From Caulobacter radicis (lineage in GTDB: Bacteria > Pseudomonadota > Alphaproteobacteria > Caulobacterales > Caulobacteraceae), in contig NZ_QDKO01000030.1 of assembly GCF_003094615.1 (NCBI RefSeq), positions 62,001-126,000 on the forward strand: a DNA stretch of 64,000 nucleotides, written 5' to 3'. A program made the position numbers and the translations under genes. Shown here piece after piece: positions 9,455 through 18,660 of this stretch; position 1 is the first letter of the stretch; every line of letters starts with the position of its first letter. The notes beneath the pieces were generated by a model. It was not told the DNA's origin. It ran no database searches and saw only the letters and a list, made by a program, of their open reading frames with translations.

Positions 9455-12061
9455 TTAGAACTTCGCCCGCAGGGTCACGCCGTAGGTGCGCGGCGCGCCG
9501 AGGAAGGCGTCGTAGGTGAGGGTGTCGGCGGCGGGGTTGTAGACCTTGTTGGTCGCCGACAGGCCCGACGAGCCCTGCAGCGGGCCGTTGAACACCACCT
9601 GGTAGTAGTCCTCGTCGAACAGGTTCTGGGCCCACAGCTCGACGGCCCACTTGTCGTCGGCGTCGCCCAGGCCGACGCGGGCGTTCACCAGGGTGAAGGC
9701 GTCCTGCATCTTGAAGGGGAACAGGTCCGAGCCGGTGTTGTATTCCGAGGAATACTTGGCGCCGATGTTGTACTTGGCCTTCAGCGTGCCGCCGACGGCG
9801 TGCTCGTAGGTGATCGAGCCCGAGGCCGACCATTCCGGGGCGAACGACATCTGCGAGCCGGGCAGCAGGGCCAGGGCGTTGGTCGGGTCGTTGGCCACCG
9901 GCTGGTCGCCGTACTCGGTCTTGGCGTAGGTCAGGCCGCTCTGGACGGTCAGGCCGCGCACCGGGGTGAACCACAGGAAGTCGACGTCGACGCCCTTGGA
10001 GGTCACTTCCTCGACCGAGCGCACCGCGAACGAGGTGCCCAGGAAGGTGTTCAGCTGGAAGTCCGAGAACTTCTGGTAGAAGCCCGTGACGTTGAACAGA
10101 ACCGTGCGGTTGAACAGGGTGTTCTTCAGGCCCAGCTCGTAGCTGTCGACGAACTCGGCCGGGAACGAGGTGTCGTTGATCGGCACCACGCCGACACCGC
10201 CCGAGGGCGTGCCGTTCGACGACTGGGTGCGGTCGAGGTTGAAGCCGCTGCCCTTGTAGCCGCGGGCGTACGAGCCGTAGGCGAACACCGACGGGTTCAG
10301 GCGGTAGCTGGCCTTGACCGTGCCGGTCCACTCACGCTCGCTCAGGCTCTGCTCGGTGCCGCGGCCGTTGAACAGCGGGTTGGCCCAGGGCAGGCACATG
10401 TTGCCGACGACGGTCGAGACGATGCTGGTGCCGGTGGCGGTGCCGAACAGGGCGGCCGGCACGCCGCGGCCGACCAGGGTCGAGGCCACGCGGGCCTGGC
10501 CCGCCGGGGTCAGCAGCACGCCGCAGGCGTTGGAGGCGCCGGTCTGGTAGGTGGACAGGTCCTTCTCTTCGGCCGTGTAGCGCAGGCCCACGGTGACGTC
10601 GAAGGCGTCGGTGATCTTCAGCGTGTTGTTGGTGAACAGCGCGATGGTCTTGGAGCGCTGCTTGTAGGTGTCGTGCAGGCCGGTGCCGGCGGTGAACGAG
10701 CTGCCGTAGGGCAGGGCGGTGATCTGCGAGGCGAACAGCGCGCTGTTGGCCTGGTTGACCGTGATGCCGGCCGGAGCCAGGGCGCCGGCGACGCCCGACA
10801 GGACGATCGTCGACATGTAGGCTTCATAGTCGGCGCCGAAGCGGAAGTTGGCTTCGTTGTCCAGGCGCTCGTCGGCCAGGAAGGCGCCGACCAGCCAGTT
10901 CAGGCGCTCGGTGCTGCCGGCCAGGCGCAGTTCCTGGCTGAAGGTGGTGAACTCGGCGTAGTTGGTGCCGTCCTTGGCGCGATAGGTGATGTCGGCCGAG
11001 GTGAAGTCGCTGTCCTGGCCGCTGTCGATGCGCCAGTTGCGGATGGCGCTGATCGAGGTCAGCGTGCCGATCGGCAGGTCGATGTCGGCCTGCAGCGAGA
11101 CGCCCTTGTCCTCGATCTCCTGCGGGGCGCCGCGGTTGGAATAGGCCACGCGCTCGAAGGGCTTGGCCGGGGTGGAGATGCCCGGGCCGGTCGACAGGGC
11201 GTTGATCACGGCCGCGGTCGGGCCGGTGCGGATCTGCACGGCGCCGCAGCAGTTCTCGTCGCGCTTGGTGTAGTCGGCGATGATCTTGAAGGTCGAGTTG
11301 TCGTCCGGCACGAACAATAGCTGGCCGCGCACGGTGTAGAAGTTCTGGTCGGCGTCTTCCTTCTCGGTGCTCGGGCCCTCGCCCGTGACCACGTCGTTGA
11401 AGCCGTCGCGCTGGCGGGCGGCGGCGTAGAGGCGGCCCGCCCACTTGTCGCTGCCGAACAGCGGACCGGTGACCGAGGCGGCCGCGCCCTTGGCGCCGTA
11501 GTTGCCGGCGGTGACCTCGGCGTTGGCGCCGAAGCCGAACTCGGGCTCCTTGGTCATGATGTTGATGACGCCGGCCGAGGTGTTCTTGCCGAACAGGGTG
11601 CCTTGCGGACCTTTAAGCACCTCGATGCGGTCCATTTCGCCCAGGTCGCCGAACGACACGCCGTTGCGCGGGCGGTAGACGCCGTCGATCACCACGCCGA
11701 CCGAGCTTTCCAGGCCGGGGTTGTCGCCGACGGTGCCGACGCCGCGGATGCGGGCGGTGGTCGAGGCTTCCGACGTGGTCGAGGTCACGGTCAGGCCCGG
11801 CGTCAGGATCGTCAGGTCCTTGATGTCGCGCACGCCGGTGTCCTGCAGCAGCTTGGCGCCGACCGCGGTGACCACCACCGGGGTGTCCTGCAGGTTCTGC
11901 TCGCGCTTCTGGGCGGTGACGATGATGCTGTCGACGGTAAGGGTTTCGGGCTCCTGGGCGGCCGCCGCGGCCGAGTCCTGAGCATGGGCGACGCCGACGG
12001 CGGCGACGCCCGCGAGCACGACGGCGGAGGCCGTGCCGCGAAGCACCTGGGTAAAGCGCAT
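9455..12061 (-). CDS. TonB-dependent receptor
   Basis: Outer-membrane active transporter of 868 residues. A signal peptide ends near AVGVAHAQ (about residue 28). The TonB box or linker region precedes DSIIVTAQKREQNLQDTP, the start of the plug domain (about 45-165), which includes LKGPQGTLFGKNTSAGVINI. A 22-strand barrel fills the remainder and closes with the terminal aromatic strand YGVTLRAKF. The barrel resembles the large Caulobacter and sphingomonad group of receptors for plant-derived or aromatic nutrients; the ligand is unknown. It has its own terminator, and a perfect palindrome lies about 70 bases upstream of the start. Confidence 0.95.
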   Translation of the reverse strand: MRFTQVLRGTASAVVLAGVAAVGVAHAQDSAAAAAQEPETLTVDSIIVTAQKREQNLQDTPVVVTAVGAKLLQDTGVRDIKDLTILTPGLTVTSTTSEASTTARIRGVGTVGDNPGLESSVGVVIDGVYRPRNGVSFGDLGEMDRIEVLKGPQGTLFGKNTSAGVINIMTKEPEFGFGANAEVTAGNYGAKGAAASVTGPLFGSDKWAGRLYAAARQRDGFNDVVTGEGPSTEKEDADQNFYTVRGQLLFVPDDNSTFKIIADYTKRDENCCGAVQIRTGPTAAVINALSTGPGISTPAKPFERVAYSNRGAPQEIEDKGVSLQADIDLPIGTLTSISAIRNWRIDSGQDSDFTSADITYRAKDGTNYAEFTTFSQELRLAGSTERLNWLVGAFLADERLDNEANFRFGADYEAYMSTIVLSGVAGALAPAGITVNQANSALFASQITALPYGSSFTAGTGLHDTYKQRSKTIALFTNNTLKITDAFDVTVGLRYTAEEKDLSTYQTGASNACGVLLTPAGQARVASTLVGRGVPAALFGTATGTSIVSTVVGNMCLPWANPLFNGRGTEQSLSEREWTGTVKASYRLNPSVFAYGSYARGYKGSGFNLDRTQSSNGTPSGGVGVVPINDTSFPAEFVDSYELGLKNTLFNRTVLFNVTGFYQKFSDFQLNTFLGTSFAVRSVEEVTSKGVDVDFLWFTPVRGLTVQSGLTYAKTEYGDQPVANDPTNALALLPGSQMSFAPEWSASGSITYEHAVGGTLKAKYNIGAKYSSEYNTGSDLFPFKMQDAFTLVNARVGLGDADDKWAVELWAQNLFDEDYYQVVFNGPLQGSSGLSATNKVYNPAADTLTYDAFLGAPRTYGVTLRAKF

Positions 12062-12130
12062 TTCCTACCTCGGTTCGTTATGACGAGAGCGCTTGCACCG
12101 CCCCCGCCGGTTTTTTGATTGGCCTTCACC

Positions 12131-12144
12131 CGAACGATCGTTCG
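12131..12144. promoter_or_regulatory. Perfect 14-bp palindrome, putative operator
   Basis: CGAACGATCGTTCG is a perfect inverted repeat. It lies 70 bases upstream of the TonB receptor start and about 185 bases upstream of the divergent selO start. Its form (GAACG-A/T-CGTTC) is like TetR-family operators. No cognate regulator is adjacent. Confidence 0.5.
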
Positions 12145-12327
12145 AATGGACAGCCAATGGTTATGGGCGGTCCGTATGCTCGGCAAGCGAAAACCTTGCT
12201 GTGAAACGGTTCGAAGGTTCCTGTTGCGAAACTGCGACAGCGTTATGCGAACATGCCGAGCTTCTTAAAACCGTCCTCTCGGCCGCCTCGACTTGCGCCG
12301 GGGGAGGGGCGGGCGCATCTGGCGTCC

Positions 12328-13770
12328 ATGCCGGTCAACGCACGCTATCGCCCCGATTCCCGCTTCGCCCCGCTGGGCGGAGAGTTCGCCGACCCGGTGG
12401 CGGCCGCCGATTTTCCGGAAACGATCCTGCGATTCCGCAATGATCGGGCCGCCGCGACCGTGGGCCTGGAGACGCTGACCGACGCCGAATGGGTCGCGCA
12501 CTTCGGGCGGTTCCAGCCCCTGCCGGGCGCCCAGGCCCAGCCGCTGGCCATGCGCTATCACGGCCACCAGTTCCGCTCCTACAATCCCGAACTCGGCGAC
12601 GGCCGGGGCTTCCTGTTCGCGCAGACGCGGGAAGAGGGAAGCGATCGCCTGCTCGACCTGGCCACCAAGGGCTCGGGCCAGACGCCGTGGTCGCGGCACG
12701 GCGACGGCCGCCTGACCCTGAAGGGCGGCATGCGCGAGATCCTGGCGGCCGGCCTGCTGGAGGCCCTGGGCGTGCCCACCTCGCGGGCCTTCAGCCTGAT
12801 CGAGACCGGCGAGGCCCTGACCCGCGGCGACGAGCCCAGCCCGACGCGCTCGGCGGTGCTGACCAGGCTGTCGCACAGCCACATCCGCTTCGGGACCTTC
12901 CAGCGCCTGGCCTATTTCGAGCGCGCCGACCTGATTTCCAAGATGGTCGACCACGTGGTCGAGACCTATTTCCCGCACCTGGCCGACGCGCCCGACCGGC
13001 CGACGGCGATGTTCGAGGCGGTGGTGACCCGCACCGCCCGCCTCGTCGCCCGCTGGATGACCGCCGGCTTCGTCCACGGCGTGCTCAACACCGACAACAT
13101 GGTCGTCACCGGCGAGAGCTTCGACTACGGCCCGTGGCGCTTCCTGCCGCGCAACGACCCCAACTTCACGGCCGCCTATTTCGACCATTCGGGCCTCTAC
13201 AGCTTCGGCCGCCAGCCGGAGGCCGGATTCTGGAACCTGCAGCAGCTGGCCACCTGCCTGGTGCTGGTCGCTCCCGACCAGGCCGGGCTGATCGCGGCGC
13301 TGAACCGCTTCTCCGACGCCTACAAGGACGGCCTGCGCGAGGCGATGATCGCGCGGCTGGCGGTGAAGAGCCGGGGCGCGGAGGCCGATGTCGAGCTGGT
13401 CAACGCCGCCTTCAAGGCCTTGGCGGAAGGGAGCAAGCTTTCCGGCGGCGAGGCCCTGCGCTGGGAGCCGTTCTTCTTCGACTGGTTCGGCGGCGAGGCC
13501 TCGGAAGGCCGGGCGCTGGAGGGGCCGCGCGGCGCGCTGTACCAGGATCCGGCCTTCGCCGACTTCCGGTCGCGGCTGTCGGGCTTCGAGCCGGATCGTC
13601 CCGCACGCCTGGAAAATCCCGTGTTCGGACGAACCGAGCCGGAGGAGCTGCTGATCGAGGAGGTCGAGGCCCTGTGGGCGCCGATCGACCAGTCCGACGA
13701 CTGGGCGCCGCTGAACGACAAGCTGGCGCGGATCGAAAACGCTCGGGCGGCCTACGACTTCGATGTGTGA
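12328..13770 (+). CDS. selO: Protein adenylyltransferase SelO (YdiU/UPF0061 family)
   Basis: A pseudokinase-fold enzyme that transfers AMP from ATP to Ser, Thr or Tyr residues of target proteins; in E. coli linked to redox stress. 480 residues from the ATG at 12328, chosen because NARYRPDSRFAPLG is the family N-terminus; an in-frame ATG at 12253 would add 25 residues. Signatures seen: YHGHQFRSYNPELGDGRG, KGSGQTPWSRHGDGRLTLKG, the catalytic-loop analogue HGVLNTDNM, and the metal-binding FDYGPW. It lies divergent from the TonB receptor gene. Confidence 0.95.
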   Translation: MPVNARYRPDSRFAPLGGEFADPVAAADFPETILRFRNDRAAATVGLETLTDAEWVAHFGRFQPLPGAQAQPLAMRYHGHQFRSYNPELGDGRGFLFAQTREEGSDRLLDLATKGSGQTPWSRHGDGRLTLKGGMREILAAGLLEALGVPTSRAFSLIETGEALTRGDEPSPTRSAVLTRLSHSHIRFGTFQRLAYFERADLISKMVDHVVETYFPHLADAPDRPTAMFEAVVTRTARLVARWMTAGFVHGVLNTDNMVVTGESFDYGPWRFLPRNDPNFTAAYFDHSGLYSFGRQPEAGFWNLQQLATCLVLVAPDQAGLIAALNRFSDAYKDGLREAMIARLAVKSRGAEADVELVNAAFKALAEGSKLSGGEALRWEPFFFDWFGGEASEGRALEGPRGALYQDPAFADFRSRLSGFEPDRPARLENPVFGRTEPEELLIEEVEALWAPIDQSDDWAPLNDKLARIENARAAYDFDV

Positions 13771-13939
13771 GCTGGACGACTGACATAAGTTTGAGGCATT
13801 TATGCCGCATGCTGAGTTTTCCGGAGTCGCACCCGGAACCAACGTCAAGCTTGCGATTTAAGCGTGCTGGACGGCGGTCTATCAACCCCGCGGCCGACCC
13901 CTTCCCCCGAGGGCGGCGGGACAAGGTGGAGAATAACGC

Positions 13940-14065
13940 ATGCGCATCTTCCAACCGATCATGCTGGTCTGCGCCGTGGCCCTGTCGTTCATCGGCGCCC
14001 TTGGCCTTCCGGGCTGCGCCCGCGCCATCGGCGAAGCGCTCTCGGACGGACCCGAGCTGGCGTAA
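13940..14065 (+). CDS. Small lipoprotein-like peptide, 41 residues
   Basis: A short frame, MRIFQPIMLVCAVALSFIGA onward to GPELA. It has a basic start, a hydrophobic core and a possible lipobox (LPGC, Cys about 26), then a short acidic tail, reminiscent of entericidin-like small lipoproteins. GGTGGAG lies upstream at a usable distance. Supported only by its composition and signal; coding status is moderately likely. Confidence 0.5.
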   Translation: MRIFQPIMLVCAVALSFIGALGLPGCARAIGEALSDGPELA

Positions 14066-14071
14066 GCCAAG

Positions 14072-14208
14072 AGATCCTCCCCCTCTGGGGGAGGTGGCCC
14101 GGATGGCCGGAGGGGGGGGACGTTTTCAGCTTCCGCTGACGTCCCTCATCCCTTGCTCCTCCCCTCTCCGTCGGCTTCGCCGACACCTCTCCCAGAGGGA
14201 GAGGATCT
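14072..14208. repeat. Palindromic intergenic repeat, type B
   Basis: Outer arms GATCCTCCCCCTCTGGGGGA and its partner TCTCCCAGAGGGAGAGGATC, with an inner GTCGGCTTCGCCGAC hairpin. Same class as 1575-1695. Confidence 0.8.
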
Positions 14209-14323
14209 ATTGCGCCAAATCCGCCACACTCGCCGCAACTTCCGCGCGCGCCGCTCGCCGCCCCCTGGCGCGACCTCGCATAACCCTGTAATCGCCCGCC
14301 TCCCGATAAGGACCTTCGAGACC

Positions 14324-14422
14324 ATGGCGCGCAAAGCCCCAGCCTTCATGACCGTCAGCTACCAACTCGACCTGCAGGTCGAGGGTAACGACGCGTGCAT
14401 GCTGGAGGGGAAGACGGCCTAG
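14324..14422 (+). CDS. Possible 32-residue protein or part of a small RNA
   Basis: An open frame MARKAPAFMTVSYQLDLQVE, ending KTA, preceded by AAGGA 11 bases upstream of the ATG and followed by a strong terminator at 14451-14490. The stretch also contains an 18-bp perfect palindrome (14366-14383) and a short hairpin (14424-14440), so a non-coding RNA ending at the terminator is an equal alternative. No homologue recognised. Confidence 0.3.
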   Translation: MARKAPAFMTVSYQLDLQVEGNDACMLEGKTA

Positions 14423-14450
14423 GTCCGAAAGGATTTCGGGAAGTACGAAG

Positions 14451-14490
14451 AAAACCCCTCCTGGCCTTGGCCGGAGGGGTTTTTCGTTTT
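14451..14490 (+). terminator. Strong intrinsic terminator
   Basis: An 11-bp stem AAAACCCCTCC/GGAGGGGTTTT (14451-14461 with 14473-14483) and T-rich downstream sequence. Symmetric A and T flanks allow function in both directions, but no minus-strand gene ends here, so it most likely ends a short plus-strand transcript. Confidence 0.8.
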
Positions 14491-14548
14491 TGCGCGGAAG
14501 TTCCAACGACCATGACGCCGGGAGGGGCGGATTGGAAAGGAGAAGCCG

Positions 14549-15765
<1,217 letters not shown>

Positions 15766-15766
<1 letters not shown>

Positions 15767-15880
15767 CCGCGTGACAGCCGAAAGTGTGTGCGGTTTCGGC
15801 GCCCGTCACGCGGCCACTTGGAGACGAGCCTGCGTGCAGGCTCTGGGACGCCGTCCGACCGAGAGGTCGGGCGGCGTTTT
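15766..15880 (+). ncRNA. Candidate three-hairpin structured RNA after rtcB
   Basis: Hairpin 1: a perfect 10-bp stem (15766-15775 with 15805-15814) stacked on a perfect 7-bp stem (15777-15783 with 15794-15800) around a GTGTGTGCGG loop. Hairpin 2: GAGCCTGC/GCAGGCTC (15826-15843). Hairpin 3: a 12-bp stem with GAGA loop (15849-15876) followed by TTTT, an intrinsic terminator. It may be a processed 3'UTR RNA of the rtcB message or an independent small RNA; no known RNA family was recognised. Confidence 0.5.
15849..15880 (+). terminator. Intrinsic terminator of rtcB and the candidate RNA
   Basis: CGCCGTCCGACC pairs with GGTCGGGCGGCG (one G-U pair) over a GAGA tetraloop, followed by four Ts. Confidence 0.85.
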
Positions 15881-15980
15881 GCGTGCCGGGCGTGTCGCTT
15901 ACCCATTCTGGGCGGGTGGTGCGTACAGCACGCGCGTCTGTTGCTAAGCCGCTGCTCAAGGTTGACCTGAGGCGCGCGCC

Positions 15981-17045
15981 ATGGCCACGGAAGTCCCGTT
16001 CCCGAACCGGTCCTTCTACATCGTCTCCAAGCTGCCCGGCGACGAGCGCATGGCGCTGACGAAAGGCGACGGGGACAAGGTGGCGCTGCAGCCGTTGGTC
16101 GGCGCCTTCGAGCAGTTGTGGACGACCGAGGACCACGCGCAGGAAGGGTCGGTGCTGCGGCACCTGGCCAGCGGCCTGGCCCTGACCTATCGAACCCGGC
16201 GCTACTCGACGCCCAGGGCCGGCGGCTACGAGACGCCCGAGGGGCTCGTGCACCTGACGCCGCTCGTTCCGGGCGAGGTGCGGCAGGTCTGGCGCGCCGA
16301 AGCGGTGAACGGCTGGGTGGCGCTGAACACCCGCCTCGACTGGGAGCGCAAGCTGAACGTCTATCGCTCCGACCCGCGCGGCGACATCGGCGTCTACCCC
16401 TGGGATCGCGGCGCCAACAACGAGTGCTGGGATCTGCTGGTCGAGAACGGCCACGTGATCGTCGCCGACATGCGGTACGTCGGGCAGGGGGCGGTCGAGC
16501 TCGAGTATCTCGCCGGGCGGCCGGGGCCGGTCATGACGGTCGACAACCGCGCCGGAGACACGCTGCTGACCGACGTGCGCTGGGCGCCGCGTAGCTACAA
16601 GATCGAGCGTGCGTTCGTCATCGACGAGGCCAGCAAGCGCGGCGGCCTGCCGGCGCTGGGGCCGGTCTTCGGTTTCCACCTCGCCGCGGAGGGCGCGCCC
16701 GACCGCCAGGTTCTGGAGCGCCCGATCGGTCCCATGGCGGAGGGGCGTTCCGACGACCTGGAACTGGAGATGGTGGACGACCCGGCGCAGGTGCTGATCG
16801 AGGTCCCGCCGGGACGGATCTATGGCTACCGGGTGGTGGTCCAGTATGCCCGGGTCATCGCGCCGTTCATCGCGACCCTGCGTCTGGGATCGTCGGTCTC
16901 CGGCCGTCTCTCCGGAGAGGCGGTGGTCAAGGGACGGTTCTTCGGCGTCAATCCGGTGAGCAGCGAGATCGAGGTGCAGGACCTCACCGCTGTCGGCGTT
17001 GACGGCGGTGAGGGCGAGCTCGTCGGCTCGCTGACGCCGGCCTAG
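15981..17045 (+). CDS. Putative ricin-type beta-trefoil lectin fused to an aerolysin-like beta domain
   Basis: 354 residues, no signal peptide or membrane helix. Residues 1-155 form three similar lobes, each ending in the lectin QxW-type motif: QLW (45-47), QVW (102-104) and ECW (148-150, in GANNECW). Residues 160-340 are beta-rich and charged. Their end carries a proline-glycine turn and strand pattern (EVPPGRIYGYRVVVQYARV then APFIATL at 294-300 and a G-rich strand pair) like the last strands of aerolysin/ETX-MTX2 proteins. This is the domain order of the fungal haemolytic lectin LSL. Pore formation is an inference from pattern, not identity. Isolated behind a terminator, so it has its own promoter. 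Confidence 0.55.
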   Translation: MATEVPFPNRSFYIVSKLPGDERMALTKGDGDKVALQPLVGAFEQLWTTEDHAQEGSVLRHLASGLALTYRTRRYSTPRAGGYETPEGLVHLTPLVPGEVRQVWRAEAVNGWVALNTRLDWERKLNVYRSDPRGDIGVYPWDRGANNECWDLLVENGHVIVADMRYVGQGAVELEYLAGRPGPVMTVDNRAGDTLLTDVRWAPRSYKIERAFVIDEASKRGGLPALGPVFGFHLAAEGAPDRQVLERPIGPMAEGRSDDLELEMVDDPAQVLIEVPPGRIYGYRVVVQYARVIAPFIATLRLGSSVSGRLSGEAVVKGRFFGVNPVSSEIEVQDLTAVGVDGGEGELVGSLTPA

Positions 17046-17641
17046 GCGGGCCGGCTCGCGCGCCGCAGCCACAGCTCGGCGACGATCAGGTTGGGAACCC
17101 AGGCCAGGAACGAGATGGCGCGGTACCAGGGCAGGAACGGCAGGTCGAGAACCATCACCAGCGGCAGGTAGAGCCGCAGGGTGACGGCCGCCAGGGTCAG
17201 GGCCCAGGAGCGGATCATCCAGCGGCGGTGCTCGACATAGCGGCCCTGCACGGCCGCGCGCCAGCCCAGGACGTTGACGGCGATCCAGATGACCGCGAGC
17301 AGGCCGAAACCCGCCGTGGCGATCGATCCGGCATGGGAGCCGGGCGCCAGGACCAGGCCCGCGACGCCGCCGACCAGGCATCCCAGCACATACACCCTGC
17401 CTGTCCAGCGATGCGGCGGGCCAGCGCCCCGGCGCAGGGCGGGGATGAACTGCAGCGACCCCAGCACCAGCGCGGTGACCGAGCCGGCGATGTGGACGAA
17501 GAGCCACGGAACCCCGCGCGGATTGCCCAGGGCCTGGGCCGGGGTCTGGGGCGGGCTCAGCAGGTAGCGCGCGGAATAGGCGGCGATCCCCAGGCAGAGA
17601 AGGCCGATGACGATCCAGGCGAGGCGGGCGCGCCAGGACAT
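17042..17641 (-). CDS. DUF2306 domain membrane protein
   Basis: 199 residues from the ATG at 17641 (MSWRARLAWIVIG). A longer TTG-initiated form would add a PAPHPAPHPAP segment encoded by a 13-bp tandem repeat and has no better ribosome site. About six membrane helices. The family pattern of histidine and arginine residues is present: GPPHRWTGRVYVL and YVEHRRWMIRSWAL. Members are uncharacterised, haem-related roles have been suggested. Its stop overlaps the 3' end of the convergent lectin-like gene, and the LytTR gene is divergent. Confidence 0.82.
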   Translation of the reverse strand: MSWRARLAWIVIGLLCLGIAAYSARYLLSPPQTPAQALGNPRGVPWLFVHIAGSVTALVLGSLQFIPALRRGAGPPHRWTGRVYVLGCLVGGVAGLVLAPGSHAGSIATAGFGLLAVIWIAVNVLGWRAAVQGRYVEHRRWMIRSWALTLAAVTLRLYLPLVMVLDLPFLPWYRAISFLAWVPNLIVAELWLRRASRPA

Positions 17642-17806
17642 AGGCGCTGGGTGGGGCGCTGGGTGGGGCGCGGGTCGGAGGGCGGCGGTCGTGGCGGTCA
17701 AGGCTAAGGTCCCCGTTGCGAATTGACGCAACCTCGTTGCCGGACGGCCGACGGCTCGCTAGGCCTTGCTTCGCGAACGGCGCCGGGGCTGCGCGAACGG
17801 GACGGC

Positions 17807-18595
17807 ATGGACAGCGGGACGGACAGCTGGACGGACAGGGCGGGCGGAAACCTCGCCGCGCGGCGTTGGGCGATAGACCTCGCCATGCTGGTGGCGATCG
17901 GCCTGGTGATGGGGTTCCTCGGGCCCTTCGCCTCGGAGCGCGCGCCCGTGGTGCAGCGCTATGTCTACTGGATGATCTGCATGGTCGGCGGCGGGCTGAT
18001 CGGCATCGGCGTGGACGCCGTTCTGAGCCGGTTCGTGCCCGCGACCTGGCCGCGGGTGATCGTGGTGTCGGTGCTGATGACGCCGCTGGTGTCGCTGTTC
18101 GTGTTGACGACCGAGCACCTGGTCATGGGCGGCGCGTTCAAGCCGCACGGCTATGTGCGCCTGCTTTGGCAGGTGTGGCCCATCTCGCTGGCGGTGATGG
18201 TGGTGCGGGCCCTGGCCTGGCGACGGGCGGTTGCGCGGGTCGAGACCCGGACCGTCATCGCCCCGCCGCTACCGCAGGCCGAAGCGGTCTTCCGACGACG
18301 TCTGTCAGCCAAGCGGCGCGGGGCGCGGCTGATCGCCGTCGAGGCCCACGACCACTACCTGAAGGTCCACACCGACGCCGGCGTCGAGATGATCACCCTG
18401 CGCTTCAGCGAGGCCCTGGAGGAACTGGCGCAGGCGCATGGCTGGCGCGTCCACCGCTCGTGGTGGATTGCGGCCGAGGCGGTCGAGGCGGTGCGCTGGC
18501 GACGCGGCGCGGGCGAGGTCAGCCTCGCCGGCGGCCTCGTCGCGCCGGTCAGCCGCACCCACGCGCCGGTGCTGAAGGACGCCGGCTGGTTCTAG
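17807..18595 (+). CDS. Membrane-anchored LytTR DNA-binding regulator
   Basis: 262 residues from the ATG at 17807 (MDSGTDSWTD); an upstream TTG in frame is less likely. Four membrane helices (about 22-150) are followed by a cytoplasmic LytTR domain (about 165-255) with the family core LIAVEAHDHYLKVHTDAG and RVHRSWWI. Such 2TM/4TM-LytTR proteins bind DNA from the membrane and respond to an unknown signal, often controlling an adjacent membrane gene; the divergent DUF2306 gene is the obvious candidate. Confidence 0.88.
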   Translation: MDSGTDSWTDRAGGNLAARRWAIDLAMLVAIGLVMGFLGPFASERAPVVQRYVYWMICMVGGGLIGIGVDAVLSRFVPATWPRVIVVSVLMTPLVSLFVLTTEHLVMGGAFKPHGYVRLLWQVWPISLAVMVVRALAWRRAVARVETRTVIAPPLPQAEAVFRRRLSAKRRGARLIAVEAHDHYLKVHTDAGVEMITLRFSEALEELAQAHGWRVHRSWWIAAEAVEAVRWRRGAGEVSLAGGLVAPVSRTHAPVLKDAGWF

Positions 18596-18660
18596 GCGCC
18601 ATCAACCGTCATCCCGGACAAGCCCCGCGGGGCTTTCCGGGATGACGAAGAGAATGATCC

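Noticed and set aside
9800..11320. A 506-codon frame opposite the TonB receptor
   Set aside because: Shadow of the barrel-coding strand; no motif, no ribosome site.
17643..17731. N-terminal extension of the DUF2306 protein with PAPHPAP repeats
   Set aside because: It requires a TTG start without a ribosome site and is encoded by a short tandem repeat; the ATG at 17641 opens directly on the first membrane helix.
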